Of a stretch of DNA of 64,000 nucleotides, positions 1-9,808 are shown piece by piece. The notes under the pieces are model-generated. The model saw only the letters and a list, made by a program, of their open reading frames with translations. It ran no database searches and was not told where the DNA came from. The stretch lies in assembly GCA_016716835.1 (NCBI GenBank), contig JADJUW010000001.1, positions 2,880,001 through 2,944,000 on the forward strand, given 5' to 3'. This stretch comes from Myxococcales bacterium. Its GTDB lineage: Bacteria; Myxococcota_A; Polyangia; Haliangiales; Haliangiaceae. A program made the translations under genes and the position numbers. The stretch's first letter is position 1; each line of letters opens with the position of its first letter.

Positions 1-857
1 CACTCGATCCCGGTGCGAAAGTTATAGCTGTAGCGAAACTGACCGTTGGGATCGTCGCGATACGCCGAGAGCAAGGTCGCGACCGCCCATTTTGGCGCTA
101 GATCCCAGACGAGGCCGAGATTAGACCACATTGAATAGGACGACGTATCGAGCGAGACCTCGGTGCCTTCGACGATCAGCGGCGGTTGATACGAGACGTT
201 AAGGCTGCCCCCCACGTTGGCGCGAAACCGCGAGCGTTCGCTGACGCGCGTCACGTCGAGCTCGCCAAAGCCTCCACCCGATTTGTAGTCTTTGGTGTAG
301 TTGCCCCACCCCGAAAGCGTGAGCGCTTGGCTCCACGGCGAGGTCGCGGGCGCTGCCTTGGCGTCGGTCTCAACCTCCTGAAACGCAACCTCGACGGCCT
401 CGGTTCTGACGGCTCCCACATAGATCGCGATGGCGCGATCAAAGGGTGCCGACACCGCCCCGATCTGCGCATCGTCGGTCGCGCGAATGTCCACCTGCGC
501 ATAGACCTCAAGCGTGGACGGCGTTTGCCGCAGCGAACTCACAAACCGCAGCTGCAGTTCGTCATGGCTTTCGACTTCCACCGCGTTGACGTACAAGACC
601 AGATCGGCGCCAGCGCGCGGCGACCAACGCAGGTGGGGATGCTTGTCGAGCAGGCCGCGCAGGAAATCAGGGCACACCTTGGTCCGCCCGGGCGCTTGGC
701 ACTCGATGTGAATGCTTAGGGGCAACCCCTTTGCGGCGGCGGCTGCCACGTTCGGGCCGCCGCCCCCGAGGGCGATCAGGCAAACTAGCCAACCCACCAG
801 TTGTCGGCGAATTGGGCGGAGGATGGTCAGCGACGCGGCACTGAGGCGTTTTCTCAT
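1..857 (-). CDS. Outer-membrane beta-barrel-like exported protein, 3' end cut by window edge
   Basis: An open frame runs from an ATG at 857 leftward to the window edge with no stop (about 285 codons visible), so the C-terminus is missing. The N-terminus is a signal peptide: a basic start (MRKRL), a hydrophobic stretch (WLVCLIALGGGG) and an AAAAA cleavage region. A small domain with two cysteines follows (IECQAPGRTKVCPDF). After about residue 140 the protein alternates polar and aromatic residues in beta-hairpin fashion (LTLSGWGNYTKDY, RFRANVGGSLNVSYQ, FRYSYNFRTGIEW), which suggests strands of an outer-membrane barrel. I do not recognise a named family. It is divergently oriented to the ABC exporter. 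Confidence 0.6.
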   Translation of the reverse strand, partial: MRKRLSAASLTILRPIRRQLVGWLVCLIALGGGGPNVAAAAAKGLPLSIHIECQAPGRTKVCPDFLRGLLDKHPHLRWSPRAGADLVLYVNAVEVESHDELQLRFVSSLRQTPSTLEVYAQVDIRATDDAQIGAVSAPFDRAIAIYVGAVRTEAVEVAFQEVETDAKAAPATSPWSQALTLSGWGNYTKDYKSGGGFGELDVTRVSERSRFRANVGGSLNVSYQPPLIVEGTEVSLDTSSYSMWSNLGLVWDLAPKWAVATLLSAYRDDPNGQFRYSYNFRTGIE

Positions 858-988
858 CAACACGGGCGTGCCCGAAGCGTAGCACGCTCCTAGTCGCGGG
901 CGCAGCGGAGGGCGGCACCGGGACGCTAAAACGTTAAAAGCGCCGAGGCGGCGTTGACGAGACCGCGCGCCTCCGACACGTTGCGAGG

Positions 989-2789
989 GTGAGCGAACGC
1001 GATAAGCGCCCGACGGAAACCTCGAACACCGCGGAGCCTGCCACCAGCGTGCGCGTGCTTGGTCGTATTTGGGCCTTGGTGGCACCACACCGCTGGCGGT
1101 TTGTCTTGGCGTTTAGCACCCTCGTGGTGGCCTCGGGCGTCTCGCTGATTTATCCGCTGGCGGCCAAGTACGCCATCGATATTGGCATGTCGAGCGGGTC
1201 GGCGGCCAAGCTCGATCAAATTGTGTTTGGCCTCATGGCGATCTTCGTGCTGCATGCGGCGTTGGTATGGCTGCGCCATTACAGCATGAGCTGGCTCGGT
1301 GATCGCGTCGTCGCGGATTTGCGCATCTCGGTCTACGATCGGCTGCTCACCTTGCCGTTGGCGTGGTTTCACGAACGCCGCACCGGCGAGCTCGTCGGCC
1401 GCCTTTCCTCAGACGCCACCGTCATCGAAGGCGTGGTGGGCAGCGAGCTTAGCCTGGCGCTGCGCAATGCGATCCAGCTCACCGGCGGTCTCATTTTTTT
1501 GCTCGCCATCAACTGGCAGCTCACGCTAATCATGCTCGCCATCGTGCCGCCGATTTCGATCGGCGCGGTATGGTTTGGCAGCCGCATTCAGCGCATCTCG
1601 CGCGAGGTGCACGACGAGCTGGCCGCGGTGTCGGGCCAAGCGCAGGAGGTGCTCGGCGCGATGCAGACGGTGCAGGCCTTTGGCCGCGAAGACGCCGAAA
1701 CACGCGCTATGGCGCTGGCGTCGGCCGCGTTTTTCCAAGCAGATCGAGTTGGTAAAGAAGCGCTCATGGTTCTTCGCCACCACCATGATGGCGGGCTACA
1801 TCGCGATCACGGGGATGATCTGGATGGGCGGCCGCGCGCTGATTAGCGGCGAGATGACCGCGGGCGATTTGACCTCGTTTTTTCTTTACACGTTCATGGT
1901 CGCGGGCGGTTTTGCCGAGCTCGCGGGGCTGTGGGGCTCGCTTAAGCGCGCGGCGGGCGCGGCGCAGCGATTGTTTGAAATCGTCGATACCTCGCCCGAG
2001 GTCGCGTCGCCCGCCAAGCCGACGCCGCTGCCTGAGGGCGGTGGCCACCTCGCCTTTGAGGGCGTCACGTTTCGCTACCCCGCGCGCGCCGATGTCGAGG
2101 TGCTGCGCGACGTATCGTTTGAAGTGAAGCCCGGCCAGGTCATCGCCATCGTCGGCGCCTCAGGTGGCGGCAAGTCGACGATCCTGCAACTCCTGTTTCG
2201 CTTCTTCGATGCCAACGCAGGCCGCGTAACATTCGAGGGCGTCGACGTCCGTCAGCTCGCCCTGCCCGAGCTGCGGCGCGCGCTGGCCTTGGTCGCGCAA
2301 GACCCTGTTTTGTTTTCGGGTACCATCGCGGAGAACATCTGCTACGGGCTCGAAGGCGGCAACAAAGGCTCGGGCGACGCCGGCGCCATGGAGCGCGCCG
2401 CGCGCGACGCCAACGCCCACGAGTTCATCGCCGGGTTTCCCGACGGCTACGAAACCGTCGTCGGCGAGCGCGGCGTAAAGCTTTCGGGCGGGCAAAAGCA
2501 GCGCCTCGCCTTGGCGCGCGCGCTCGTCACCAATCCACGCGTGCTGGTGCTCGACGAGGCCACCTCGAACTTGGATGCCGAGAGTGAGGCCGTGGTGCAG
2601 GCCGCCATCTCGCGCGTGATGCGCGGCCGCACCACGGTGATCGTGGCACATCGCCTTAGCACCATCCGCGACGCCGACGTCATCTTGGTCCTCGAACACG
2701 GCCAGCTCGTCGAGCAAGGCACGCACGGCGCGCTGATGGAAAAAGGCGGCGTCTATCAGCGCCTCGTCGAGCGGCAAACGGCCATCTGA
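989..2789 (+). pseudogene. ABC exporter, TM domain fused to ATPase (MsbA/ABCB type), frameshifted at 1730-1734
   Basis: This is an ABC half-transporter of about 600 residues with an N-terminal six-helix membrane domain and a C-terminal nucleotide-binding domain. It would export a hydrophobic substrate or lipid across the inner membrane. The ATPase shows Walker A (GASGGGKST), the signature LSGGQKQR, Walker B (VLVLDEATS) and the H-loop (IVAHRLST). Translation starts at a GTG at 989. The first frame holds the membrane domain to about 1730 and the rest continues in the +1 frame. Removing one T from TTTTT at 1730-1734 restores AFSKQIELVKKRSW and a full-length protein. As written, the ATPase would not be made in frame. 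It may be a sequencing error or a real lesion. Confidence 0.85.
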
Positions 2790-2807
2790 TGCTAGGGTAA
2801 GCGCCAC

Positions 2808-3743
2808 ATGCCCGGTGGAAGCCTCTTCGCGCTGCTCGACGATATCGCGACGATTCTCGACGACGTCAGCGTCCTAGCCAAGGTCGCGACCAAAAAGACG
2901 GCCGGCGTGCTCGGCGACGATCTCGCGCTCAACGCGCAACAAGTCGCAGGCGTGGATGCCAAACGCGAGCTGCCCGTGGTGTGGGCCGTGGCCAAAGGCT
3001 CAGCGCTCAACAAGCTCATCTTAGTGCCGCTCGCCCTGCTAATCAGCGCGATCGCGCCATGGCTAGTCACGCCGCTGCTGATGTTTGGCGGCGCCTTTCT
3101 CTGCTACGAGGGCGCCCACAAGCTGGTCGAAAGCTGGAGCAAGAGCCGCACCCAAGCCCAGGCCGAACACCGCGAATTGATTGCGGCCGTCGCCAACCCC
3201 GAGATCGATCTAGTTGCGCTCGAGCGCGATAAAATCAAGGCCGCCATTCGCACTGACTTTGTGCTCTCAGCCGAAATCGTTGCGATCACGCTAGGCACCG
3301 TTGCCGCCTCGCCGCTCGTAACCCGGGTCGGCGTGCTCGTGGTCATTGCGGCGCTGATGACCGTCGGCGTCTATGGCCTAGTCGCTGGCATCGTCAAGCT
3401 CGACGACGCGGGGCTACATCTTGCCAGCAAGCCCGGCCGTGGCGCGCAGCGCTTGGGCGCGTTTATCTTGGCCTTTGCCCCTCGGCTGATGCGCTTTTTG
3501 TCGATCGCCGGCACGGCGGCGATGTTCATGGTCGGCGGTGGCATCTTGGTGCATGGCCTGGCGCCGGTGGCGTCGTTGCTGCACGCGGTTGAGACTCAAC
3601 TGAGCGCCATGCCCTCCGTCGGGGGTGCGTTGGCGTGGCTTACGGCGCCGATCGGAAATGGCTTGTTTGGTTTGCTCGCAGGCTTGGCGATCGTTGCCTT
3701 GCTCGCGGCTGGCGGCCAGCTATTGCGGCGTCAGCGCGGTTAG
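2808..3743 (+). CDS. DUF808 family inner-membrane protein (YedI-like)
   Basis: This 311-residue protein starts MPGGSLFALLDDIATILDDV, and the family hallmark follows: an N-terminal soluble helix pair with a VLGDDLALN motif, then several hydrophobic segments (about residues 66-100, 150-210, 220-260 and 280-305). This matches DUF808, the family of E. coli YedI, whose function is unknown. The start lies 18 bases after the ABC exporter stop, so the two may be co-transcribed. The 3' end overlaps the convergent lipoprotein gene by 24 bases. The length is normal for the family. Confidence 0.85.
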   Translation: MPGGSLFALLDDIATILDDVSVLAKVATKKTAGVLGDDLALNAQQVAGVDAKRELPVVWAVAKGSALNKLILVPLALLISAIAPWLVTPLLMFGGAFLCYEGAHKLVESWSKSRTQAQAEHRELIAAVANPEIDLVALERDKIKAAIRTDFVLSAEIVAITLGTVAASPLVTRVGVLVVIAALMTVGVYGLVAGIVKLDDAGLHLASKPGRGAQRLGAFILAFAPRLMRFLSIAGTAAMFMVGGGILVHGLAPVASLLHAVETQLSAMPSVGGALAWLTAPIGNGLFGLLAGLAIVALLAAGGQLLRRQRG

Positions 3744-4064
3744 CGCGTTGCTCAGCTCGGCCTGCGAAACGCCGGTCGCAATTACGCATTCGGCAAAGCG
3801 AGCGCCTGCGGCCTGCGTGCGCGCGGCATCGTTTTTGGCGTTCCAGTTGGCCTTGGTAAAGGCGACAAACTCGGCGATGGAGGTTCGCGCGCAAGCGCGG
3901 CTGTCGCATTTACACGCGCGCTCGGCCATGGCCTCGACGGCGGTGGTTATATCGCCGTCGGGAGCGGTGACGTCCGCCGTAGGCGGCGGGGGCGCGGTTT
4001 TGGTTTCACCGCAGCCAGTCAGCAAGGCGCACGCGACGATTATTCTGATCGTTGAAGAGGCCAT
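3720..4064 (-). CDS. Small Cys-containing lipoprotein
   Basis: The chosen ATG at 4064 gives a 114-residue protein with a clear lipoprotein signal (IIVACALLTGC, lipobox LLTGC). A proline-rich linker follows (TAPPPPTADV), then a small helical domain with CKCDSRAC and one more cysteine (AECVIAT). The frame stays open upstream as far as 4205, but that part overlaps the glutathione peroxidase gene and looks non-coding. An ATG at 4079 would add five residues. No family is recognised. It is probably tethered in the periplasm, and the Cys pair could bind metal or form a disulfide. Confidence 0.7.
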   Translation of the reverse strand: MASSTIRIIVACALLTGCGETKTAPPPPTADVTAPDGDITTAVEAMAERACKCDSRACARTSIAEFVAFTKANWNAKNDAARTQAAGARFAECVIATGVSQAELSNALTALTPQ

Positions 4065-4096
4065 GCACAAGCCTACCATAGCCGCGGCGCGGGCTC

Positions 4097-4582
4097 TTAG
4101 AGCAACGCCTCGATCGCCGGCGTCAGCGCCTCGGGCGGCGTATTTGGCGCAAAGCGTTCGATCACCTTGCCGTCTTTGTCGATCAAAAATTTTGCGAAGT
4201 TCCACTTGATAAATTTCGAGCCCAGCAGCCCCGGAGCCTCCGCCTTGAGGTGTTCAAATAGCGGCGCCGCGGCCGCACCATTGACGTCGACCTTGCCAAG
4301 CACCGGAAACGTGACGCCGTAGTTCATGCGGCAGAACGTCTGGATCTCTTCGTTCCCGCCCGGCTCTTGGCCGCCAAATTGATTGCAGGGAAAGCCCAAG
4401 ACCGCTAGGCCCTTGGGCCCCATGGCCTGATGCAATTTTTCGAGGCCATCGTATTGCGGGGTGAAACCGCACTTGCTCGCGACGTTGACGATCAACAAGG
4501 GTCTGCCGCGGTATTGGCTTAGCGACACGTCGGCACCGCTGGCGTCTTTCACCACGAAGTCATAGATGGAGGCGTTGCTCAT
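4097..4582 (-). CDS. Glutathione peroxidase family protein
   Basis: This 161-residue protein is a typical bacterial glutathione/thioredoxin-dependent peroxidase, reducing H2O2 and organic hydroperoxides. The catalytic motif NVASKCGFTPQY holds the peroxidatic Cys (a Cys codon, not selenocysteine), and the partner residues are present in FPCNQFGGQEPG (Gln) and FIKWNFAKF (Trp, Asn). The second Cys in FPCNQF is usual for family members recycled by thioredoxin. Length and start fit the family. The gene is divergent from sixA, about 35 bases away, and no signal peptide is seen, so it is cytoplasmic. Confidence 0.93.
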   Translation of the reverse strand: MSNASIYDFVVKDASGADVSLSQYRGRPLLIVNVASKCGFTPQYDGLEKLHQAMGPKGLAVLGFPCNQFGGQEPGGNEEIQTFCRMNYGVTFPVLGKVDVNGAAAAPLFEHLKAEAPGLLGSKFIKWNFAKFLIDKDGKVIERFAPNTPPEALTPAIEALL

Positions 4583-4616
4583 GAGGCAAGGCTAGCACGG
4601 CGTGGTAAAAAGCGGC

Positions 4617-5072
4617 ATGGCACTCATCTTGTTGCGCCACGCAACCGCGGTCGACGAGCGCCGCGATCTCTCCGACGACGCGCGTTACTTGACGGCAGGC
4701 GGCCGGACGACGGCGTTGGCCGTCGGCGAGGCGTTGCGGACGAGATTGCAAGGCCGGGTCCACATCGTGAGCAGCCCGCTGGTGCGCGCCGTGCAAACCG
4801 CGGAACTCGCGCTGGCTCCACTCGGCATGCTGATAACCACCAGCGAAGCGTTGCGCCCGGATAACTCGCCTCGCGCCGCCTTTGCCGAACTCACCGCCCA
4901 TCTCGCCGCCGCCGATTACGTCATCGCGGTCGGACACGAACCAAGCATGTCGGCCTTGGCCGCGTTGGCGATGGGCAGCTCGCATCATCGCGCGCTTGGC
5001 CGCGGCGAGGCCCTTGCCTTTGACGCCGGCGCGTTGCTGTGGAACCTCACCGCTCGTGACGCCACGCCGTGA
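4617..5072 (+). CDS. sixA: Phosphohistidine phosphatase SixA
   Basis: This histidine-phosphatase (phosphoglycerate mutase-like) protein of about 151 residues dephosphorylates phosphohistidine on phosphorelay or PTS proteins. It shows the RHG-type motif LILLRHATAV at the N-terminus, SSPLVRAVQTAE in the middle and the second catalytic His in VIAVGHEPSMSAL. I take the ATG at 4617, which places the RHA motif at the usual distance; a GTG at 4602 is in frame but adds only five residues. It ends four bases before the convergent ligase gene. Confidence 0.9.
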   Translation: MALILLRHATAVDERRDLSDDARYLTAGGRTTALAVGEALRTRLQGRVHIVSSPLVRAVQTAELALAPLGMLITTSEALRPDNSPRAAFAELTAHLAAADYVIAVGHEPSMSALAALAMGSSHHRALGRGEALAFDAGALLWNLTARDATP

Positions 5073-5076
5073 GCCG

Positions 5077-6510
5077 CTACGCCAGCGCGGAAAGCAACGC
5101 GGCGTAGTCTTTCTTGCCGCGCGCGTTGCGCGGGAGCACCGGCATGGCGATCGCGTCCACCGCGCTGGCCGCAACTCCAAGGTGCTGACAGACCGCTTGG
5201 CACAAATCGCCGAGGGCGACCTCCCCGGCATCGTCTTCGACCGCCAAGCGCAGCTTGCCGTTGTGCTCGACGGCCGCCACCGCCGCGCGCGCCTGCGCTT
5301 CGGCGATCACCTCGACATCATCGAGGCTGACGCGCTTGCCAAAAAGCTTGGCAAAGCGGCTCTTGCGCGCGGTGACATAAAAAAAGCCATCGTCATCGAC
5401 GTGGCCCAAATCGCCGGTTGCAAGCACGCCCTCACAAACATCGCCGAGCGCTAGGTCCGCGCGGCCGCTCGCGTAGCCGAGCATGACGCCGGGCCCGCGA
5501 TACTCAAGTTCGCTATCGACGATTGTCAAGGTGCCGCCAGGAATCGCAACGCCAATTGAGCCCGGCTTGCCCAGCAGGCGATCGGGCGGCACATAGGCCA
5601 TGCGCGCGGTGGCCTCGGTTTGGCCATACATTACGAACACGCGCCCGCCGCTGGCTTCCATGCCCGCGTGCAACTTGGCGACAAATTCCGGGGCCAAGCG
5701 GCCGCCCGCCTGGGTCAAGGTGCGCAAGCTTGCCGTCTTGGTCGGCGACCAGCGCACGCGCAGCAGCGCCTCGTACATGAACGGCACGCCGGCAAACGAC
5801 GTCACCGCATGCGCCTGCATCTCGCCCCAAAACTCGGCGCGCAAGAATGAATGCGCGGGTAGCACGGAGGTCGCGGCGACAACCAGATGGCTATGCAGCA
5901 GCGAAAGCCCGTAGCTGTATTGCATGGGCAGCGCCTGCACCGAGCGCTCGTTGGCATCGAGCCCGAGATACGCCGCAATAGCCAGCGCATTGCTGGCGAG
6001 ATTTTGTGGCGAGAGGCGCACCAACTTGGGATTGCCCGTGGAGCCCGAGGTCTGCAGCATTACCGCCAAGGCCGGCGCGATGGCTGCGTCGGCGGTGCCG
6101 TCTGCACCGACCCACAACGTCAACGCCTCATCCCCGCGAGCCGTCGCGGCGCGATACCCGGCCTCGCCAAGCGTGGCGTTCATGCCGGGTCCTGCCGCGA
6201 CCATCGTTGGCGCATACGCGCCCACAAGATTGCCCACGGCATGCGGCGTCGCGTCGGCCAAGATCACGGGCACGCGCGCGTCGAGGGCCGCGAGATACCA
6301 AGCGATCGCGTCAACGCTACCCGCGCCCACCAGTAGCAAGAGCCCGCCATGCGCGTGTAATTGCGCCGCGCGCGCCACCACCAAGGCGTCGAGCTCGCCG
6401 TGGCTTACCGCGATGCCGCGCGCGCTGTCGATCAGCGCCGCCGCGTGGACGCGATCGGAATACGCGGCGCGCCACAGCGCAAGCAAGCCAGGCTCCATCA
6501 CCTCGCCCAT
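5077..6510 (-). CDS. AMP-forming acyl/aryl ligase (ANL superfamily), polysaccharide-locus associated
   Basis: This enzyme of about 477 residues should adenylate a carboxylic acid and pass it to CoA or another thiol. The core motifs are present: the phosphate loop LQTSGSTGNPKLVRL, YGQTEATARM (A5), LATGDLGHVDDDGFFYVTAR (A7) and the C-terminal catalytic lysine in NARGKKDYAAL. The N-terminal part is shorter than in classic fatty acyl-CoA ligases. The ATG at 6510 sits 20 bases after the upstream HlyD-like gene, so the two are probably one transcript. A longer open frame runs upstream inside that gene and is not used here. No acyl carrier protein or condensation domain is nearby. The substrate is unknown; acylation of a sugar or polysaccharide is possible given the context. 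Confidence 0.85.
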   Translation of the reverse strand: MGEVMEPGLLALWRAAYSDRVHAAALIDSARGIAVSHGELDALVVARAAQLHAHGGLLLLVGAGSVDAIAWYLAALDARVPVILADATPHAVGNLVGAYAPTMVAAGPGMNATLGEAGYRAATARGDEALTLWVGADGTADAAIAPALAVMLQTSGSTGNPKLVRLSPQNLASNALAIAAYLGLDANERSVQALPMQYSYGLSLLHSHLVVAATSVLPAHSFLRAEFWGEMQAHAVTSFAGVPFMYEALLRVRWSPTKTASLRTLTQAGGRLAPEFVAKLHAGMEASGGRVFVMYGQTEATARMAYVPPDRLLGKPGSIGVAIPGGTLTIVDSELEYRGPGVMLGYASGRADLALGDVCEGVLATGDLGHVDDDGFFYVTARKSRFAKLFGKRVSLDDVEVIAEAQARAAVAAVEHNGKLRLAVEDDAGEVALGDLCQAVCQHLGVAASAVDAIAMPVLPRNARGKKDYAALLSALA

Positions 6511-6530
6511 TGTAACATGGGTGGCAACGC

Positions 6531-7298
6531 CTAAAACAGCAGCGGCGCGCCGCCAACAAATAACACGCGCTCGCGCATGCCGGTCTCTGAGACCTCGACC
6601 TCGGCGAGCACGCCGCGCTGGACATCGGCATCTTGCGGCGAGCGCCCAATGGCCTCGCCCGGCAACACCACCTTGATGGCACCAACGCGCGAACAAAACA
6701 TCAGCGTTGCCCAACAGCTATACAGCGACGCCCCCGCGGTTGCCTGGGCGAGATTGGTGTACGGCACAAACACCACCGCGACGTTGCCCTTGGCCACGCG
6801 CAGATACGGCGAGAGCTGCATCTGACCAACGATCGCCGTCTGCCGCGCGATGCGCGCGTCGAGCGCCGCCTTGCCTGCCTCCATGTGAACGACGCGCTCT
6901 TGGCCGGTGTCGGCCTCGATGCGCGCCTGCGAGATCGCGCGCTGGAGCATGGCGCGATCCGCGACGTTGGCGACGCCCGGCAGTGCCGAGCCATAGGCCG
7001 CGAGGAAGGTCTCCGCCTCGCCAATCTCGCGCTCGAGGCGCTTGATTGCGAGCGCGGCGTCGTTGCGTTCGCGCGTCATCTCATCGAGCCGATTTTCGGC
7101 GTCGCCCAGCGCCGTGACAGCGGCGACGACGCGCGTATCATTCGTCGTAAGCAGCTCGGGCATGACCCACGACCGGCTCGCGGTGTAATACACGTTTACG
7201 GTCAGATACGAGATCAGCCCAAACAGCACGACGACCAGCAGCACGATGCCCACGTATCGGTAGAGCCTGACGATCGACTGTCGCAAATTGAATGCCAT
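6531..7298 (-). CDS. HlyD-like membrane-anchored periplasmic protein of the polysaccharide locus
   Basis: This 255-residue protein has a short cytoplasmic N-terminus, one transmembrane helix (about residues 14-36, YVGIVLLVVVLFGLISYLTV), a periplasmic coiled coil (about 65-155, rich in Glu/Arg/Ala) and a C-terminal beta domain ending in VLAEVEVSETGMRERVLFVG. This layout matches membrane-fusion (HlyD) proteins, including small versions found with glycosyltransferases, but the biotinyl-lipoyl halves are weak and it may be a truncated relative. It lies directly upstream of the AMP ligase on the same strand and divergent from the GT25-GT2 gene, so a role in assembly or export of the locus product is inferred. 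Confidence 0.65.
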   Translation of the reverse strand: MAFNLRQSIVRLYRYVGIVLLVVVLFGLISYLTVNVYYTASRSWVMPELLTTNDTRVVAAVTALGDAENRLDEMTRERNDAALAIKRLEREIGEAETFLAAYGSALPGVANVADRAMLQRAISQARIEADTGQERVVHMEAGKAALDARIARQTAIVGQMQLSPYLRVAKGNVAVVFVPYTNLAQATAGASLYSCWATLMFCSRVGAIKVVLPGEAIGRSPQDADVQRGVLAEVEVSETGMRERVLFVGGAPLLF

Positions 7299-7475
7299 AT
7301 GCCCCAGGCCACCCCTCTACGGGGGCGCCAACGTACGGTTGCATGGCATTGTAATCAAGTGCTTGAGGGCCGAATCGAGCATTCGCGCGGTCGGGGTGAA
7401 AGGCCGCTTGGCTCAGGGCGGGAGGAAGCAAGATCCCTTGCGCCACTGCGTGAAACCGCATAGTTTCCGGCCATC

Positions 7476-9808
7476 GTGTCCCCCACGATCAATGGCTTCT
7501 TCGACGAGGTGTATGTCGTCAATCTCAAACGAGATTTGCCGCAGCGGCTGCAGATGCGCGCGCAGCTGCACCGGCTTGGCATTGACTTCAAGCTGTGGGA
7601 GGCCACCGACGGAGGTCAAGCCCCCCACCTAGCCGGCTACGAGGCCTACGCACAGCAGCCAATCGGTCAGATCGACGATCCAAAATACGCGCAAATCGAG
7701 CGCAAGCGCGGCACCAAGCTCATCCATTCCCCAGGGGCGTGGGGGTATATGCAGACCTATCTAGGGCTGCTGCGGCACCTGCAGGCACGCGGCGTCGGGT
7801 CGGTGCTGGTGCTTGAGGACGACGTCTTGCTAGACCAAGATTTTGCGGTCCGGTTCGCTGCGCTCGCGAAGGCCTTGCCCTCCGAGTGGATGGCGCTGCT
7901 GCTCGGGGCATCGCAATACGGTTGGGAGGGCATCGATGACGCCGCGGCAAGAGGCCGTGGGTACTATGAGGCGCGCCCTAATGAGACTTGTGGCTCATTC
8001 GCCCTTGGACTGCGCGCCGACGCGCTGGGGCCTCTGATCGAGGCCACCGCCCGAATGCTTGCGCCATTTGACTTCCACGCGCTCGCTGAGCTCTATGCGG
8101 CGCATCCAGCGCGCTGCCTCGTCGCTTATCCCGCGCTGGCCATGCCCGACGTGGCCCAGAGCAGAATTCGCGGCGGGCGAGACCAACGCGCCCACGCCAC
8201 CAAGATGCGCTGGGACGTTGATCGCTTCGACTATCCCCCCAAGCGCCCACTCGTCTCGGTGATCGATCCACCGCCCGGCTTAGCCGAGGCGCTCGTTAAG
8301 GCGCCGGTCGCGCAGGCGGTTGACGTTCGCGTGTTCGTACGAGAAGGCGACGAACTAAGGCCACGCCCCCGGCCACCTACGGGCGTGGATTCATCGCCCC
8401 TTGCGCCGACGTTGGCCGCAACGACCAAATTATCCACGCCTCTCCCCGAGGCGGACCTGCCGGCATTCGTGCGCGACGCCGACCTCTGCATCTGGTTTGG
8501 GACCGAGGCAGATCAGGTCGACGGGGACGCGTTTCTCGCCGCCGTCGAAGCCGGGCTGGCTGGCACCTACGCCGATGGCCCCGGATGCTTTGTTCGTCGC
8601 CCCACGCGGCCAACCGACCAAAGCGAGTTGGTGTCGATCATCATCCCGACGCATGGCCGATCGGATTCGCTTGAGGCCGCCATCGACTCCGCCCTCGCGC
8701 AGACCCATCCGGCGATCGAAGTGCTTGTTGTCGACGACAATCCGCCCGGCTCGCCGGAGGCCGAAAACATTGCCTCGCTCAAGCAGGGCCTGCGCGATGC
8801 CCGGCTGCGCTGGCTGCACCACGCGGATAATCGAGGGGGCGCCGCGGCACGCAACACGGCGCTCATGGCAAGCCAAGGCGCGTATGTCTCCTTTCTCGAC
8901 GACGACGATACGTACGAGCCTCAGAAGATTGCGACGAGCCTCGCCAAGTTGCGCGCGCTAGGGCCCAGCTTTGGCGCGGTGTATTGCGGCTTTATCGGTG
9001 GAAATGCCTCGCGCCGCGATCCGAAACGATTTCGCGCTGGCAACCTACAGCTCGAGGTCTTGGCGCTGGATTATGCCTCCCACTACCTCAACATGGACAC
9101 CGCGCTTTATCGGCGTCGAGCGCTCGCGCGGTTGGGGGCTTTGACGAGACGCTCGCGCGGCACCAAGACCTAGACCTCAACGCGCGGTTCTTCGAGCACT
9201 ACCAGATCGGTTGCGTCGAGGCGTGGCTGGTTAGAATTCGCCCCGCACGCGGCAAAGGGATCCATCTGCTGGACGGCCCGAGGTTGCTTGCCCTCAAGCG
9301 GCAGTTTCTCGCGAAGTTTCGCCCCCTCATTGAGGAGCTTCCAGCCGCGGCGCAACACCGCATTTGGCTGGCGCACCACCGCGAGCTCACGCGCTATTTT
9401 GGTGGAGAGGGCGCGTTCGCGCGCGAGGCGCTCGACGCGCTCGATCCGGTGCTGCAAAACTTGCTATTGCTCGAGCAACGCACCTCGCTCGCGCTCGCGC
9501 CGCGCAATCGCGACGTTGTCCTGGGTGGAGGCAGCCAGCCACCGGCGAGCCGCCGGCGCGGCCCGCGGCTCGCACTCGTGCTGCTTGGTGCGGTCGTCGC
9601 GGGGGCTGCGTGGGCGCTGCACCGTGTCGACTATACGCCAACGAACTCGCTGCTTATCCTCATGGCGGCGGGACTCGTCGCGACCAATATCATCGTCATC
9701 GACCAGGTGCGACGCGTCGGGGCGCGCACGCTGCGCAATGTCTACGCCATCCAGCGTACCCTGGCGGGCGAACGCATAAGCAAAAACACCGACACGTCAT
9801 CGCCGTAG
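7476..9808 (+). pseudogene. GT25-GT2 bifunctional glycosyltransferase with membrane tail, frameshifted at 9134-9138
   Basis: The first half is a GT25 (LPS glycosyltransferase) domain: FDEVYVVNLKRDLPQRL at the start, SPGAWGYMQTYLGLL, and the acidic motif VLVLEDDVLL. The second half, from about residue 385, is a GT2 domain: VSIIIPTHGRSDSLEAAIDS, VLVVDDNPPGS and VSFLDDDDTYEP. After about 9134 the frame changes. Adding one G to the GGGGG run at 9134-9138 gives the normal GT2 sequence ARLGGFDETLARHQDLDLN. The restored protein has about 777 residues and ends in two membrane helices (about 9565-9690) and a cytoplasmic tail. Translation starts at a GTG at 7476. It overlaps the convergent GT2 gene by 12 bases. 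Confidence 0.85.

Noticed and set aside
4097..4582. Selenocysteine in the peroxidase
   Set aside because: The catalytic position is a normal Cys codon with no in-frame TGA.
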